Shown here piece by piece: positions 1 through 5,352 of a stretch of DNA of 8,458 bases; the stretch's first letter is position 1; each line of letters begins with the position of its first letter. A model generated the notes under the pieces. The model saw only the letters and a list, made by a program, of their open reading frames with translations, was not told the DNA's origin and made no database searches. Location: contig JAADEN010000240.1 in assembly GCA_013153375.1 (NCBI GenBank), positions 1 through 8,458 on the forward strand, written 5' to 3'. Made by a program: the position numbers and the translations under genes. This DNA is from Chloroflexota bacterium (lineage in GTDB: Bacteria > Chloroflexota > Anaerolineae > Anaerolineales > DRMV01).

Positions 1-576
1 GGGCTCGGCTTCGGCCTCGGCCGGAGCCGGGGCTTCCGCAGCCACCGCGGCCTCCGCGACTTCCTCCACCGCCTCGGCCACGGGCTCGGACGCGGCCTCC
101 TGGCCTTCCACCTGGGGCGGTTGCTCACCCTGCCGATAGACCACCACCCGAATCTCGGGCAACAAATCCACGGTCAACCGCACCCGCACGGAGTAAGTGC
201 CCAACTGCCGGATGGGTTCGCTGTCGATCTGGCGGTGCGAAATGGGCTCCTCCAGTTGGAGTTCCTCTTGCAACGCGTCCGCGATCATGCGGGTGGTCAC
301 CGAGCCGTACAACTTGCCCGTCTCGCTGGCCCGCATGGGGAAGTACAGCACCACCCCTTGCAGCCGCTCGGCCAGGGTCTGGAGTTGTTGGGCCGCCTCT
401 TGGCGCTCTTTTTCCGCGCGCTGGCGGATCTTCTCGGCCATCCGCAACGCCTGGGGCGTAGCCGGCACGGCCAGGCCCTGGGGGATGAGGTAATTGCGGC
501 CATAGCCGTTGGCCACCTCTTTGACCTCACCGGCTCGGCCCAACTTGTACACATCCTTGATGAGCAACACTTTCAT
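1..576 (-). CDS. rplI: 50S ribosomal protein bL9, 3' end cut by window
   Basis: bL9 binds 23S rRNA at the base of the L1 stalk in the large ribosomal subunit. The 192 visible residues begin MKVLLIKDVYKLG and carry the family signature at residues 13-32 (GRAGEV, then VANGYGRNYLIP). A charged helix follows at about 45-75, then the C-terminal domain to about residue 150, with GKLYGSVT at 87-94. Typical bL9 proteins are close to 150 residues and end there. This one continues for at least 42 residues of almost only Ala, Glu, Pro and Val, still open at the window edge. The ATG at 576-574 is preceded by AAGGGG with a 7-nt spacer and is where the family normally starts. It has its own promoter overlapping the terminator of the preceding gene pair, so it is probably transcribed separately. 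Identity is secure; the function of the tail is unknown. Confidence 0.96.
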   Translation of the reverse strand, partial: MKVLLIKDVYKLGRAGEVKEVANGYGRNYLIPQGLAVPATPQALRMAEKIRQRAEKERQEAAQQLQTLAERLQGVVLYFPMRASETGKLYGSVTTRMIADALQEELQLEEPISHRQIDSEPIRQLGTYSVRVRLTVDLLPEIRVVVYRQGEQPPQVEGQEAASEPVAEAVEEVAEAAVAAEAPAPAEAEAEP

Positions 577-661
577 GGTTCAGCCCCTTATCCGCGACAG
601 CAACCCCACGCCCCTTCTCGGTGCGTCGGGCTCGCGGCGAGTTTTTGCGCAAAGCGCTCCG

Positions 662-690
662 ATTGTATCAAAAAGCCCGGCCCCCGTCAA
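662..690 (-). promoter_or_regulatory. Promoter of the bL9 gene
   Basis: Read on the minus strand: TTGACG (690-685), a 17-nt spacer, then TACAAT (667-662). A TG one base before the -10 box gives an extended -10 (TGATACAAT). Predicted transcription start is near 655, leaving a leader of about 80 nt that contains the perfect palindrome TTTGCGCAAA (644-653). The spacer overlaps the terminator hairpin of the upstream genes. Confidence 0.7.
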
Positions 691-705
691 ACCGACGGCG
701 GGGGC
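670..705 (-). terminator. Intrinsic terminator after the LysM/lamin-tail gene
   Basis: On the minus strand, GCCCCCG (705-699) pairs with CGGGGGC (686-680). The loop region can itself pair as CCGTC/GACGG. CGGG and a run of five T (674-670) follow. It lies just past the stop codon at 714, so it would end the YbaK-LysM transcript before bL9. Confidence 0.75.
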
Positions 706-713
706 GACCGGCC

Positions 714-1388
714 TCACGGCACCCGGTAAGTCGCGACCACCGTACCGTCCGGCGCGCGCAGGGTCACGCGCTCCCCCGAAGTCCACACCGGTGCGTCCAG
801 GCCCCAGTACAGATCCCCGACCGTCGCGGTGCCCGCCTTGGTCCACACCTGCAACACGCCTTTGGGGAACAACACCACATCGGGGAAGACGAAGCGGTGG
901 CCGTCGTCGTCCTCCAGAACCCAACCGGCCAGCGGCACGGCCTGCGCGCCGCGATTGCGCAGGCGCACATGCTCGTCGGCCAACACGCCGGGGCCCAGGA
1001 CGGCCACGATCTCCAGCCCCGCGGGATCCACCGTGGGCGACGGCGGCGGCGTGCCCGGCACCCGCAGCGTCTGCCCCGGAAGCAACGGCGCATCCGCGGC
1101 CAGGCCGTTGAAGGTCTGCAATTCGTCCACCCGCAGGCCGAAACGGGCCGCGATGCGCTCCCAGGTGTCGCCGGGCTGCACCACATACGCGAACCAGGGG
1201 CCGGGCATCACCGTCCCCAACTGCGGCGCGGCCGCGGAGGCGGCCCCCGACGCCTCGGGCCCGGCCGCGGCCGGCGACACCGGCGGGCAGGGATGGGTGT
1301 GCTGCCACCAGGCCAACACGGACCAGGTCACCACCAGGGAGACCAGCCCGTTGAGGGCCAGCGCGAGCAGCCAACCTCTATGTTTCAT
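714..1388 (-). CDS. Membrane-anchored LysM + lamin-tail domain protein
   Basis: A 224-residue protein of unknown exact role, probably anchored in the membrane and facing the cell envelope. Residues 6-28 form one hydrophobic segment (signal anchor). A Pro/Ala-rich linker covers about 32-62. A LysM domain at about 67-110 (YVVQPGDTWERIAARFGL, ending LLPGQTLRVP) would bind peptidoglycan or related N-acetylglucosamine polymers. After a short Pro-rich linker, residues 124-222 match a lamin-tail domain (LTD): LEIVAVLGPG, then EHVRLRNRGAQAVPLAGW, then the GERVTLRAPDG segment. Bacterial LTDs occur in surface and secreted proteins, but their ligands are poorly defined. The ATG at 1388 has AGGAG 9 nt upstream and overlaps the end of the YbaK-like gene by 11 nt, so the two are probably co-transcribed. 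A terminator follows directly. The domain calls are solid; the function is not. Confidence 0.85.
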   Translation of the reverse strand: MKHRGWLLALALNGLVSLVVTWSVLAWWQHTHPCPPVSPAAAGPEASGAASAAAPQLGTVMPGPWFAYVVQPGDTWERIAARFGLRVDELQTFNGLAADAPLLPGQTLRVPGTPPPSPTVDPAGLEIVAVLGPGVLADEHVRLRNRGAQAVPLAGWVLEDDDGHRFVFPDVVLFPKGVLQVWTKAGTATVGDLYWGLDAPVWTSGERVTLRAPDGTVVATYRVP

Positions 1389-1905
1389 GGGCTTCGGCTC
1401 CTGTCAAAACGCCAAACCGACCGATCTCGGCTCCCCGGGCGCGGAGCACGCGGCGCAAATCCGCGCTGCGCAAGAGCACGGCCACGCCGCGCACGCCGCT
1501 GCCCAGCGAGACCTCCTCCGGCTCGAAGATGCGCTCGTCGGCCAGCAAGCGCACCGGCCGACGCAGCCCCAAAGGGCCCACCGCGCCGATGGGAAAGCCG
1601 GTGACCTCCAGCACCTCTTCGGGGCGGGCCAAAGTCAACCGACGCTGGCCCAGATAGCGCCGCAAGGCCGACCAATCGGCTCGATAACCGCCGGGCAACA
1701 ACAGCATGATGAAACGGTGCTCGGGATCGCGGAACAACAGACTGCGCACGATCTGCTCCAGCCGCTGCCCCCGGGCCTGGGCGGCCTGGGCCAGGGACGC
1801 GGGCGGCTCGGGATGCACGAACAGGCGGTAGGGCACCCCGGCCGCGCGCAGTTCGGCCAGCAAAGGCGAAGTCGCGATGGTATAGGGTTCGGCGGTGGCG
1901 CTCAT
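1378..1905 (-). CDS. YbaK/EbsC-family aminoacyl-tRNA deacylase-like protein
   Basis: A 175-residue cytoplasmic protein of the YbaK/ProX editing superfamily. Characterised members hydrolyse mischarged aminoacyl-tRNA such as Cys-tRNA(Pro) or Ala-tRNA(Pro). The fold is visible as the VPYRLFVHPE segment (24-33), EQIVRSLLFR (50-59), FIMLLLPGG (65-73), LGQRRLTLARPEEV (85-98), TGFPIGAVGPLGL (102-114) and SLGSGVRGVAVLL (133-145). The lysine normally found in the QIVKTL-type motif is arginine here (R54). In YbaK this lysine is important for activity, so this subfamily may use a different mechanism or substrate, or have lost catalysis. The frame extends upstream to a GTG at 1998, but the ATG at 1905 has AGGAG with a 7-nt spacer and fits the family length. 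The gene is first in a two-gene unit with the LysM/LTD gene. The family is confident; the substrate is unknown. Confidence 0.87.
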   Translation of the reverse strand: MSATAEPYTIATSPLLAELRAAGVPYRLFVHPEPPASLAQAAQARGQRLEQIVRSLLFRDPEHRFIMLLLPGGYRADWSALRRYLGQRRLTLARPEEVLEVTGFPIGAVGPLGLRRPVRLLADERIFEPEEVSLGSGVRGVAVLLRSADLRRVLRARGAEIGRFGVLTGAEAHET

Positions 1906-1912
1906 CCTGATG

Positions 1913-1917
1913 CTCCT
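1913..1917 (-). promoter_or_regulatory. Ribosome binding site that fixes the YbaK-like start
   Basis: AGGAG on the minus strand lies 7 nt before the ATG at 1905. The longer alternative start, GTG at 1998, has no comparable site, so the shorter protein is preferred. Confidence 0.75.
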
Positions 1918-2039
1918 GACCCCAACGACGGGCTCGGCTCCGAAGAGCGGCGGCCTTCCCCGCGGCCCCGGCCCGCAGATGTTCCGTCCCCCGCTCACCT
2001 GCGGAAACGCCCACGGACCGGCTCGTGAAGGCCCAGGCC

Positions 2040-2070
2040 ATTATACCCGACGCATCCGTGGTACACTGAA
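2040..2070 (-). promoter_or_regulatory. Possible promoter for the YbaK-LysM gene pair
   Basis: On the minus strand there is a perfect TATAAT (2045-2040). The best -35 match is weak: TTCAGT (2070-2065) with a 19-nt spacer. This would give a leader of about 125 nt before the ATG at 1905. The region overlaps the candidate promoter for the divergent peroxiredoxin gene. Confidence 0.45.
2059..2067 (+). promoter_or_regulatory. Possible extended -10 promoter for the peroxiredoxin gene
   Basis: TGGTACACT is an extended -10 element (TG, one base, TACACT at 2062-2067). No strong -35 box is visible at 16-18 nt; the best is ATTATA. Transcription would start near 2074, about 50 nt before the ATG. The rest of the 218-base gap (1906-2123) shows nothing else I can support. 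Confidence 0.4.
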
Positions 2071-2112
2071 CGCGGAAGTTCGACCGCGTCCCCGGCGGAC
2101 GCGCCCCGCATC

Positions 2113-2118
2113 AGGAGG
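2113..2118 (+). promoter_or_regulatory. Ribosome binding site of the peroxiredoxin gene
   Basis: A perfect AGGAGG, 5 nt before the ATG at 2124, fixes this start. Confidence 0.8.
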
Positions 2119-2123
2119 CTGCC

Positions 2124-2612
2124 ATGCCCTTGCAAGTCGGCTCCCCGGCCCCGTCTTTCTGCCTGCCCGACGAAGAAGGCCGCGAGCATTGCCTGGAGCA
2201 CTATCGCGGGCATCCGGTGGTGCTCTACTTCTACCCCAAAGACAACACGCCCGGCTGCACCACCGAGGCGCTGGGCTTCAAAGACCTTTACGAACGCCTG
2301 GCGCGGGCCGGCGTGATCGTCCTGGGCGTCAGCCCCGACGACCCGGCCCGCCATCGGCGGTTCAAGGCCAAATACGGCCTGCCCTTCCCGCTGCTGTCGG
2401 ATCCCGAGCATCGGGTGCTGGAAGCCTACGAGGCCTGGGGCCCCAAGAAGATTTACGGTCGGGAGACCATCGGCGTGCTGCGCAAGACCTACCTGATCGA
2501 CCCCGAGGGCCGCATTCGCAAGATTTACCCCAAGGTGCGCCCCAAGGGGCACGCGCAGCAGGTGTGGGAAGATTTGCAGGCTCTGGGGTTGGTCGCCGCC
2601 CCGCAAGAGTGA
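2124..2612 (+). CDS. bcp: Thioredoxin-dependent thiol peroxidase, PrxQ/Bcp type, one-cysteine
   Basis: A 162-residue cytoplasmic peroxiredoxin of the AhpC/TSA superfamily, PrxQ (Bcp) subfamily, reducing hydrogen peroxide and organic hydroperoxides. The thioredoxin fold starts with VGSPAPSFCLPDEEG (5-19). The active-site motif is VVLYFYPKDNTPGCTTEA (32-49), with peroxidatic Cys45 and the catalytic Thr42 and Pro38. VLGVSPDD (71-78), the SDPEH segment and RKTYLIDPEG complete the family pattern. E. coli Bcp has a resolving cysteine five residues after the peroxidatic one; here that position is Leu50. The only other cysteines are Cys13 and Cys23, neither at a usual PrxQ resolving site, and there are none after residue 45. 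The enzyme therefore looks like a one-Cys form recycled through a mixed disulfide with thioredoxin or a small thiol. It is the only plus-strand gene, divergent from the YbaK-like gene and convergent with marR. Confidence 0.94.
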   Translation: MPLQVGSPAPSFCLPDEEGREHCLEHYRGHPVVLYFYPKDNTPGCTTEALGFKDLYERLARAGVIVLGVSPDDPARHRRFKAKYGLPFPLLSDPEHRVLEAYEAWGPKKIYGRETIGVLRKTYLIDPEGRIRKIYPKVRPKGHAQQVWEDLQALGLVAAPQE

Positions 2613-2673
2613 AGGCCCTGGCGGGTTCAGGGGGACGACCTCCGGTCGCGGCCGGGCCCCGCAGCCGGGCCAC

Positions 2674-2698
2674 GCGCCCTGGTCCGCGGCGGACGCGC
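2674..2698. terminator. Possible hairpin between the convergent peroxiredoxin and marR genes
   Basis: GTCCG-CGG-CGGAC (2682-2694) is flanked by GCGC on both sides, with a 4-nt bulge on the left. There is no T run on either strand, so it is at best a weak or Rho-assisted terminator. The same gap holds a direct repeat GCCGGGCC (2651-2658 and 2664-2671). Nothing else is seen between 2613 and 2699. Confidence 0.25.
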
Positions 2699-2699
2699 T

Positions 2700-3149
2700 T
2701 CAGACCTCGGGCCACGAGGTGGCCAGATGCGCGTCCAGGATGTGCAACGCCTGGCGCACGGTCTCGGCCTCGGCGGGGGAAAAGCGCGCCAGCAGGTCGT
2801 TCACCCAACGCTCGTGCCAGCGGGTCGCGGCCTCGAGCACCTGCAGGCCGGCCGGCGTGAGCACCACGGACTTGCTGCGCCGGTCGGCGGGATTCTCACG
2901 GCGCACGACCAGCCCCTGCTCCACCAGGCGGTCCAGGAGTTGACTGGCCGCGGCGTTGGTCACGCCCATCCGTTGGGCGATGTCCGACACGGTGCAGGGC
3001 CCGTTGAACTGCAACTGGCGCAACACCATCAATTGTCCCACCGAAAGCCCGCGCTCCCGCGCGAAGCGGCGGGAAGCGTGCAACCACAGGTGCACCACCC
3101 GTCCCAATACCCGGCTGAGGGTGTCCAGCAGGGGTTCGGAAGCGCTCAT
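2700..3149 (-). CDS. MarR-family transcriptional regulator
   Basis: A 149-residue winged helix-turn-helix repressor, expected to act as a dimer that releases DNA on binding a small phenolic or other ligand, or after cysteine oxidation. Helices at about 5-33 and 104-145 form the dimer interface. The DNA-binding part runs from LSVGQLMVLRQL (35-46) through TVSDIAQRMGVTNAAASQLL (53-72), the recognition helix, to LVEQGLVVRRENPADRRSK (75-93), the wing with the family's Asp-Arg-Arg. A single Cys52 is present. The ATG at 3149 is chosen over an in-frame TTG at 3164 because GAGGTGG lies just upstream and overlaps that TTG. The gene follows the pot operon on the same strand but sits behind a terminator and has its own promoter covered by inverted repeats, which suggests autorepression. 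Its ligand and other targets cannot be read from the sequence. Confidence 0.93.
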   Translation of the reverse strand: MSASEPLLDTLSRVLGRVVHLWLHASRRFARERGLSVGQLMVLRQLQFNGPCTVSDIAQRMGVTNAAASQLLDRLVEQGLVVRRENPADRRSKSVVLTPAGLQVLEAATRWHERWVNDLLARFSPAEAETVRQALHILDAHLATSWPEV

Positions 3150-3155
3150 CTTGGG

Positions 3156-3162
3156 CCACCTC
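3156..3162 (-). promoter_or_regulatory. Ribosome binding site that fixes the MarR start
   Basis: GAGGTGG on the minus strand ends 6 nt before the ATG at 3149. It overlaps the alternative TTG codon at 3164-3162, which therefore is unlikely to be the start. Confidence 0.65.
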
Positions 3163-3172
3163 AACAGTTAAG

Positions 3173-3208
3173 TTGTCTTAGATGTTAAGATAGACAAGCC
3201 ATCTTGTC
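3173..3208. promoter_or_regulatory. Candidate MarR operator: nested inverted repeats
   Basis: GACAAG-ccat-CTTGTC (3193-3208) is a perfect 6-bp inverted repeat overlapping the -35 box. TTGTCT (3173-3178) and AGACAA (3192-3197) form a second, wider one around the -10 box and start site. CTTA-N5-TAAG (3178-3190) lies at the -10. The three GACAA/TTGTC half-sites are placed so that a bound dimer would block RNA polymerase. Confidence 0.6.
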
Positions 3209-3210
3209 AA
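3182..3210 (-). promoter_or_regulatory. Promoter of the marR-family gene
   Basis: Read on the minus strand: a perfect TTGACA (3210-3205), a 17-nt spacer, and TAACAT (3187-3182). Predicted start is near 3175, giving a leader of about 26 nt before the ATG at 3149. Confidence 0.8.
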
Positions 3211-3247
3211 GGGAAGAAAAGGAGGACGGCCCCGCGCGGAGCCGTCC
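3211..3247 (-). terminator. Intrinsic terminator of the pot operon
   Basis: On the minus strand GGACGGC (3247-3241) pairs with GCCGTCC (3230-3224). The stem extends inward through a T-G pair and two C-G pairs to a GCGC loop. TCCTTTTCTT follows. It sits 36 bases after the potD stop and immediately before the marR promoter. Confidence 0.85.
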
Positions 3248-3282
3248 CCAGGATGCTCGAAGCGTGGTGCCACGCCCAACGC

Positions 3283-4401
3283 TTACGGAGCCGCCTTGAC
3301 CTCGTCCCACAGGCGCTGGTAGAGGGCCTCGGCCTCACCCACGGGCTTGAGGAAGTGCAGTTTGGCCCGCACCTCTTCGGGCGGATAGACCGTGGGGTCG
3401 TTCAAGAAGTCCTCGGGCAGCAGTTTCTCGGCCGCCGCGTTGGGGGTGGCGTAGTAGTTGTACTCGGAGATCTTGGCGCCAATGTCGGGCCGCAGGATGA
3501 AGTTGATGAACATCTCCGCGGCCAACTTCTCTTCGGGGGTCACCGACGCCGGGATGCACAGGTTGTCCACCCAGATCACGCCGCCCTCTTGGGGGATGGT
3601 GTAGGCGATGTTCTCGTTGTCTTCCTGGGCCATGAGGAAGTCGCCGCTCCAGCCGTGGGCCAGCAGGTTTTCGCCCGCGGCCAGCAAGTCCTCGTAGGTG
3701 TCGCTGTCATAGCCCGCCAGGCCCGGCTTGGCCTGGATGAGCAGATCGCGCGCCTCTTTCAGTTGGCCCTCGTCGGTGGTGTTGGGGTCGTAGCCCAGGT
3801 AGATCAGCGCGGCGGCGAAGGACTCGCGCGCGTCGTCCAGCATGGTGGCCCGGCCATACCAGGGCGCGTCCGGGTTCGGCTTGAACAGCACGGCCCAAGT
3901 TTGAGGTTCGTCCATCTGATCGCTCAGATAGCCCAGGCCGGTGGTGCCCCACTGATAGGGCACGCAGTACTTGTTGCCCGGGTCAAAGGGCACATTGCGC
4001 CACTCTTCGGCCAGGTTCTTGATGTTGGGGATGTTGTCGTGGTCCAACTCGGCCAGCAGGCCCTCCTGGATCATGATGTTGACCATGTAATCGGAGGGCA
4101 CGATGACCGCGTAGCCCGTCACGCCGCCCTTGAGTTTGGCCAGCAACTCCTCGTTGCTGGAGAAGTTGTCTTCCACGACCTTGATGCCGGTCTCTTTTTC
4201 GAACAGGTCATAGACCTCGGGGTCAATGTATTCCGACCAGTTGTAGAACACGATTTCCTTGGCCGGTTGCACTTCGGCCGTGGCCTCTTGAGTGGTATCC
4301 TCCGCGGCCGGAGCCTGGGTGGCCTCGCCGCCCTGCCCGCCGCAGGCCGTCAGAGCCAGCAGCAGCATGAGCACCAGGGCCCAACGAATGGATGTACGCA
4401 T
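3283..4401 (-). CDS. potD: Polyamine ABC transporter, substrate-binding lipoprotein PotD
   Basis: A 372-residue extracytoplasmic receptor that captures a polyamine (spermidine or putrescine) and passes it to PotB/PotC. Residues 1-20 form a lipoprotein signal with lipobox LTAC, so Cys20 would be lipidated; a Gln/Glu/Thr/Ala linker follows to about 48. The PotD fold starts with IVFYNWSEYIDPEVYDLFEKE (50-70). Residues matching known PotD polyamine contacts include Trp55-Tyr58, Ser103 and Tyr105 in VPSDY, Asp190 and Glu193 in DDARE, and Trp277 and Asp279 in WVDN. In the usual GYDV(I/V)VPS motif the Asp is Ala98. The ATG at 4401 has a near-perfect AAGGAGGTG upstream and gives a normal signal peptide; a longer in-frame start at 4458 does not. 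It is the last gene of the operon, 60 nt after potC. The exact polyamine is not determined by sequence alone. Confidence 0.94.
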   Translation of the reverse strand: MRTSIRWALVLMLLLALTACGGQGGEATQAPAAEDTTQEATAEVQPAKEIVFYNWSEYIDPEVYDLFEKETGIKVVEDNFSSNEELLAKLKGGVTGYAVIVPSDYMVNIMIQEGLLAELDHDNIPNIKNLAEEWRNVPFDPGNKYCVPYQWGTTGLGYLSDQMDEPQTWAVLFKPNPDAPWYGRATMLDDARESFAAALIYLGYDPNTTDEGQLKEARDLLIQAKPGLAGYDSDTYEDLLAAGENLLAHGWSGDFLMAQEDNENIAYTIPQEGGVIWVDNLCIPASVTPEEKLAAEMFINFILRPDIGAKISEYNYYATPNAAAEKLLPEDFLNDPTVYPPEEVRAKLHFLKPVGEAEALYQRLWDEVKAAP

Positions 4402-4406
4402 GGGAG

Positions 4407-4415
4407 CACCTCCTT
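4407..4415 (-). promoter_or_regulatory. Strong ribosome binding site that fixes the potD start
   Basis: AAGGAGGTG on the minus strand, with AGGAGG 7 nt before the ATG at 4401. It is the strongest site in the operon, fitting the need for more receptor than permease. Confidence 0.8.
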
Positions 4416-4461
4416 GCAAAAAGTGGACACTTGCGAAACCGATGCTTGCAGCCTGCACGCA

Positions 4462-5352
4462 TCAGAAGAAGCCGACCTTGCGCTCCTCGCGGCCGCGCGC
4501 GGCCAGCAACGCCAGGGTGACCAGCAGCAACGAGAAGCCCAGCATCAAACTGGACACCGCGTTGATCTTGGGCGTCACGCCCTTGCGAATCATACCAAAG
4601 ACGCGTACAGGCAGGGTGTTGAAGCCCGCACCGCTGGTGAAGAAAGTGATCACGAAGTCGTCCAGCGACAGGGTGAAGGCCAGCAGCGCGCCGCCCAACA
4701 CGCCGGGCATCATCAGCGGCAGGGTGACCCGCCAGAAAGTGCGCCACGGCGAGGCGTACAAATCCTGCGCGGCCTCCTCCAGGGTGCGGTCCATTTGGGC
4801 CAGCCGGGCCTGCACGACCACGGCCACGAAGGAAATGTTGAAGGCCACATGGCCGATGATGACCGAGATGGGCACGGCCAGACGCACGCCGAAGAAGTGC
4901 ACCTTCCAGATGTGCAGACCGATGCCGCTCAGGTTGAAGAAGGCCAACAACATGATGGCCATGGCGATGTCGGGGATGATGATGGGCAGGTACAGGGTGA
5001 TGTCGGCGATCAAACGGCCCGGGAAGCGGCGGTAGCGTTCCAGGGCCATCGCGGCCAGGGTGCCCAACACGGTGGCAATGGCCGTCGAAACCACGGCCAC
5101 GAAGACGCTGTTCCACAAGGCCAGCATGATCTGCCGGTCTTGCAGCATGGCCTCGTACCAGCGCAGGGTGAACCCGGCCCATTTGGAGACGGAGCGGGAA
5201 TCGTTGAAGGAGAAGATGACCAGGATGAGAATGGGCAAGTAGAAGAACGCGTAGCCCGCGAAGCCGTACAAGTGGAACAGCCACTGGCCCAGCACATGCC
5301 GCAGCCGGTGTTGTCCAGCGGAAGGCGTGGAGGTGGTCGGTGTGGCGCTCAT
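4462..5352 (-). CDS. potC: Polyamine ABC transporter, permease PotC
   Basis: A 296-residue inner-membrane permease that pairs with PotB to form the polyamine channel. It has a polar N-terminal tail of about 20 residues and six predicted membrane segments near 32-50, 80-103, 115-140, 160-182, 213-237 and 266-285. The cytoplasmic EAA loop that contacts the ATPase is at 193-217 (EEAAQDLYASPWRTFWRV, ending in MMPG). TLSLDDFVITFF (227-238) is the segment characteristic of PotC-type subunits. The ATG at 5352 overlaps the TGA of potB by 4 nt (ATGA) and has GAGGAGG just upstream, so translation is probably coupled. The length is slightly greater than E. coli PotC because of the N-terminal tail, which is Thr/Ser/Pro-rich and of no known role. 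Confidence 0.95.
   Translation of the reverse strand: MSATPTTSTPSAGQHRLRHVLGQWLFHLYGFAGYAFFYLPILILVIFSFNDSRSVSKWAGFTLRWYEAMLQDRQIMLALWNSVFVAVVSTAIATVLGTLAAMALERYRRFPGRLIADITLYLPIIIPDIAMAIMLLAFFNLSGIGLHIWKVHFFGVRLAVPISVIIGHVAFNISFVAVVVQARLAQMDRTLEEAAQDLYASPWRTFWRVTLPLMMPGVLGGALLAFTLSLDDFVITFFTSGAGFNTLPVRVFGMIRKGVTPKINAVSSLMLGFSLLLVTLALLAARGREERKVGFF

Noticed and set aside
1906..1998. N-terminal extension of the YbaK-like protein to the GTG at 1998
   Set aside because: The extra 31 residues show no family similarity, the GTG lacks a ribosome binding site, and the ATG at 1905 has a good one.
829..2028. A 399-codon plus-strand open frame across the LysM and YbaK-like genes
   Set aside because: The opposite strand encodes recognised domains with good ribosome binding sites. 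This frame has low-complexity composition and no domain.
2651..2671. Direct repeat GCCGGGCC twice in the gap after the peroxiredoxin gene
   Set aside because: Two copies of a GC-only octamer are expected by chance in DNA this GC-rich; there is no array or mobile-element boundary.
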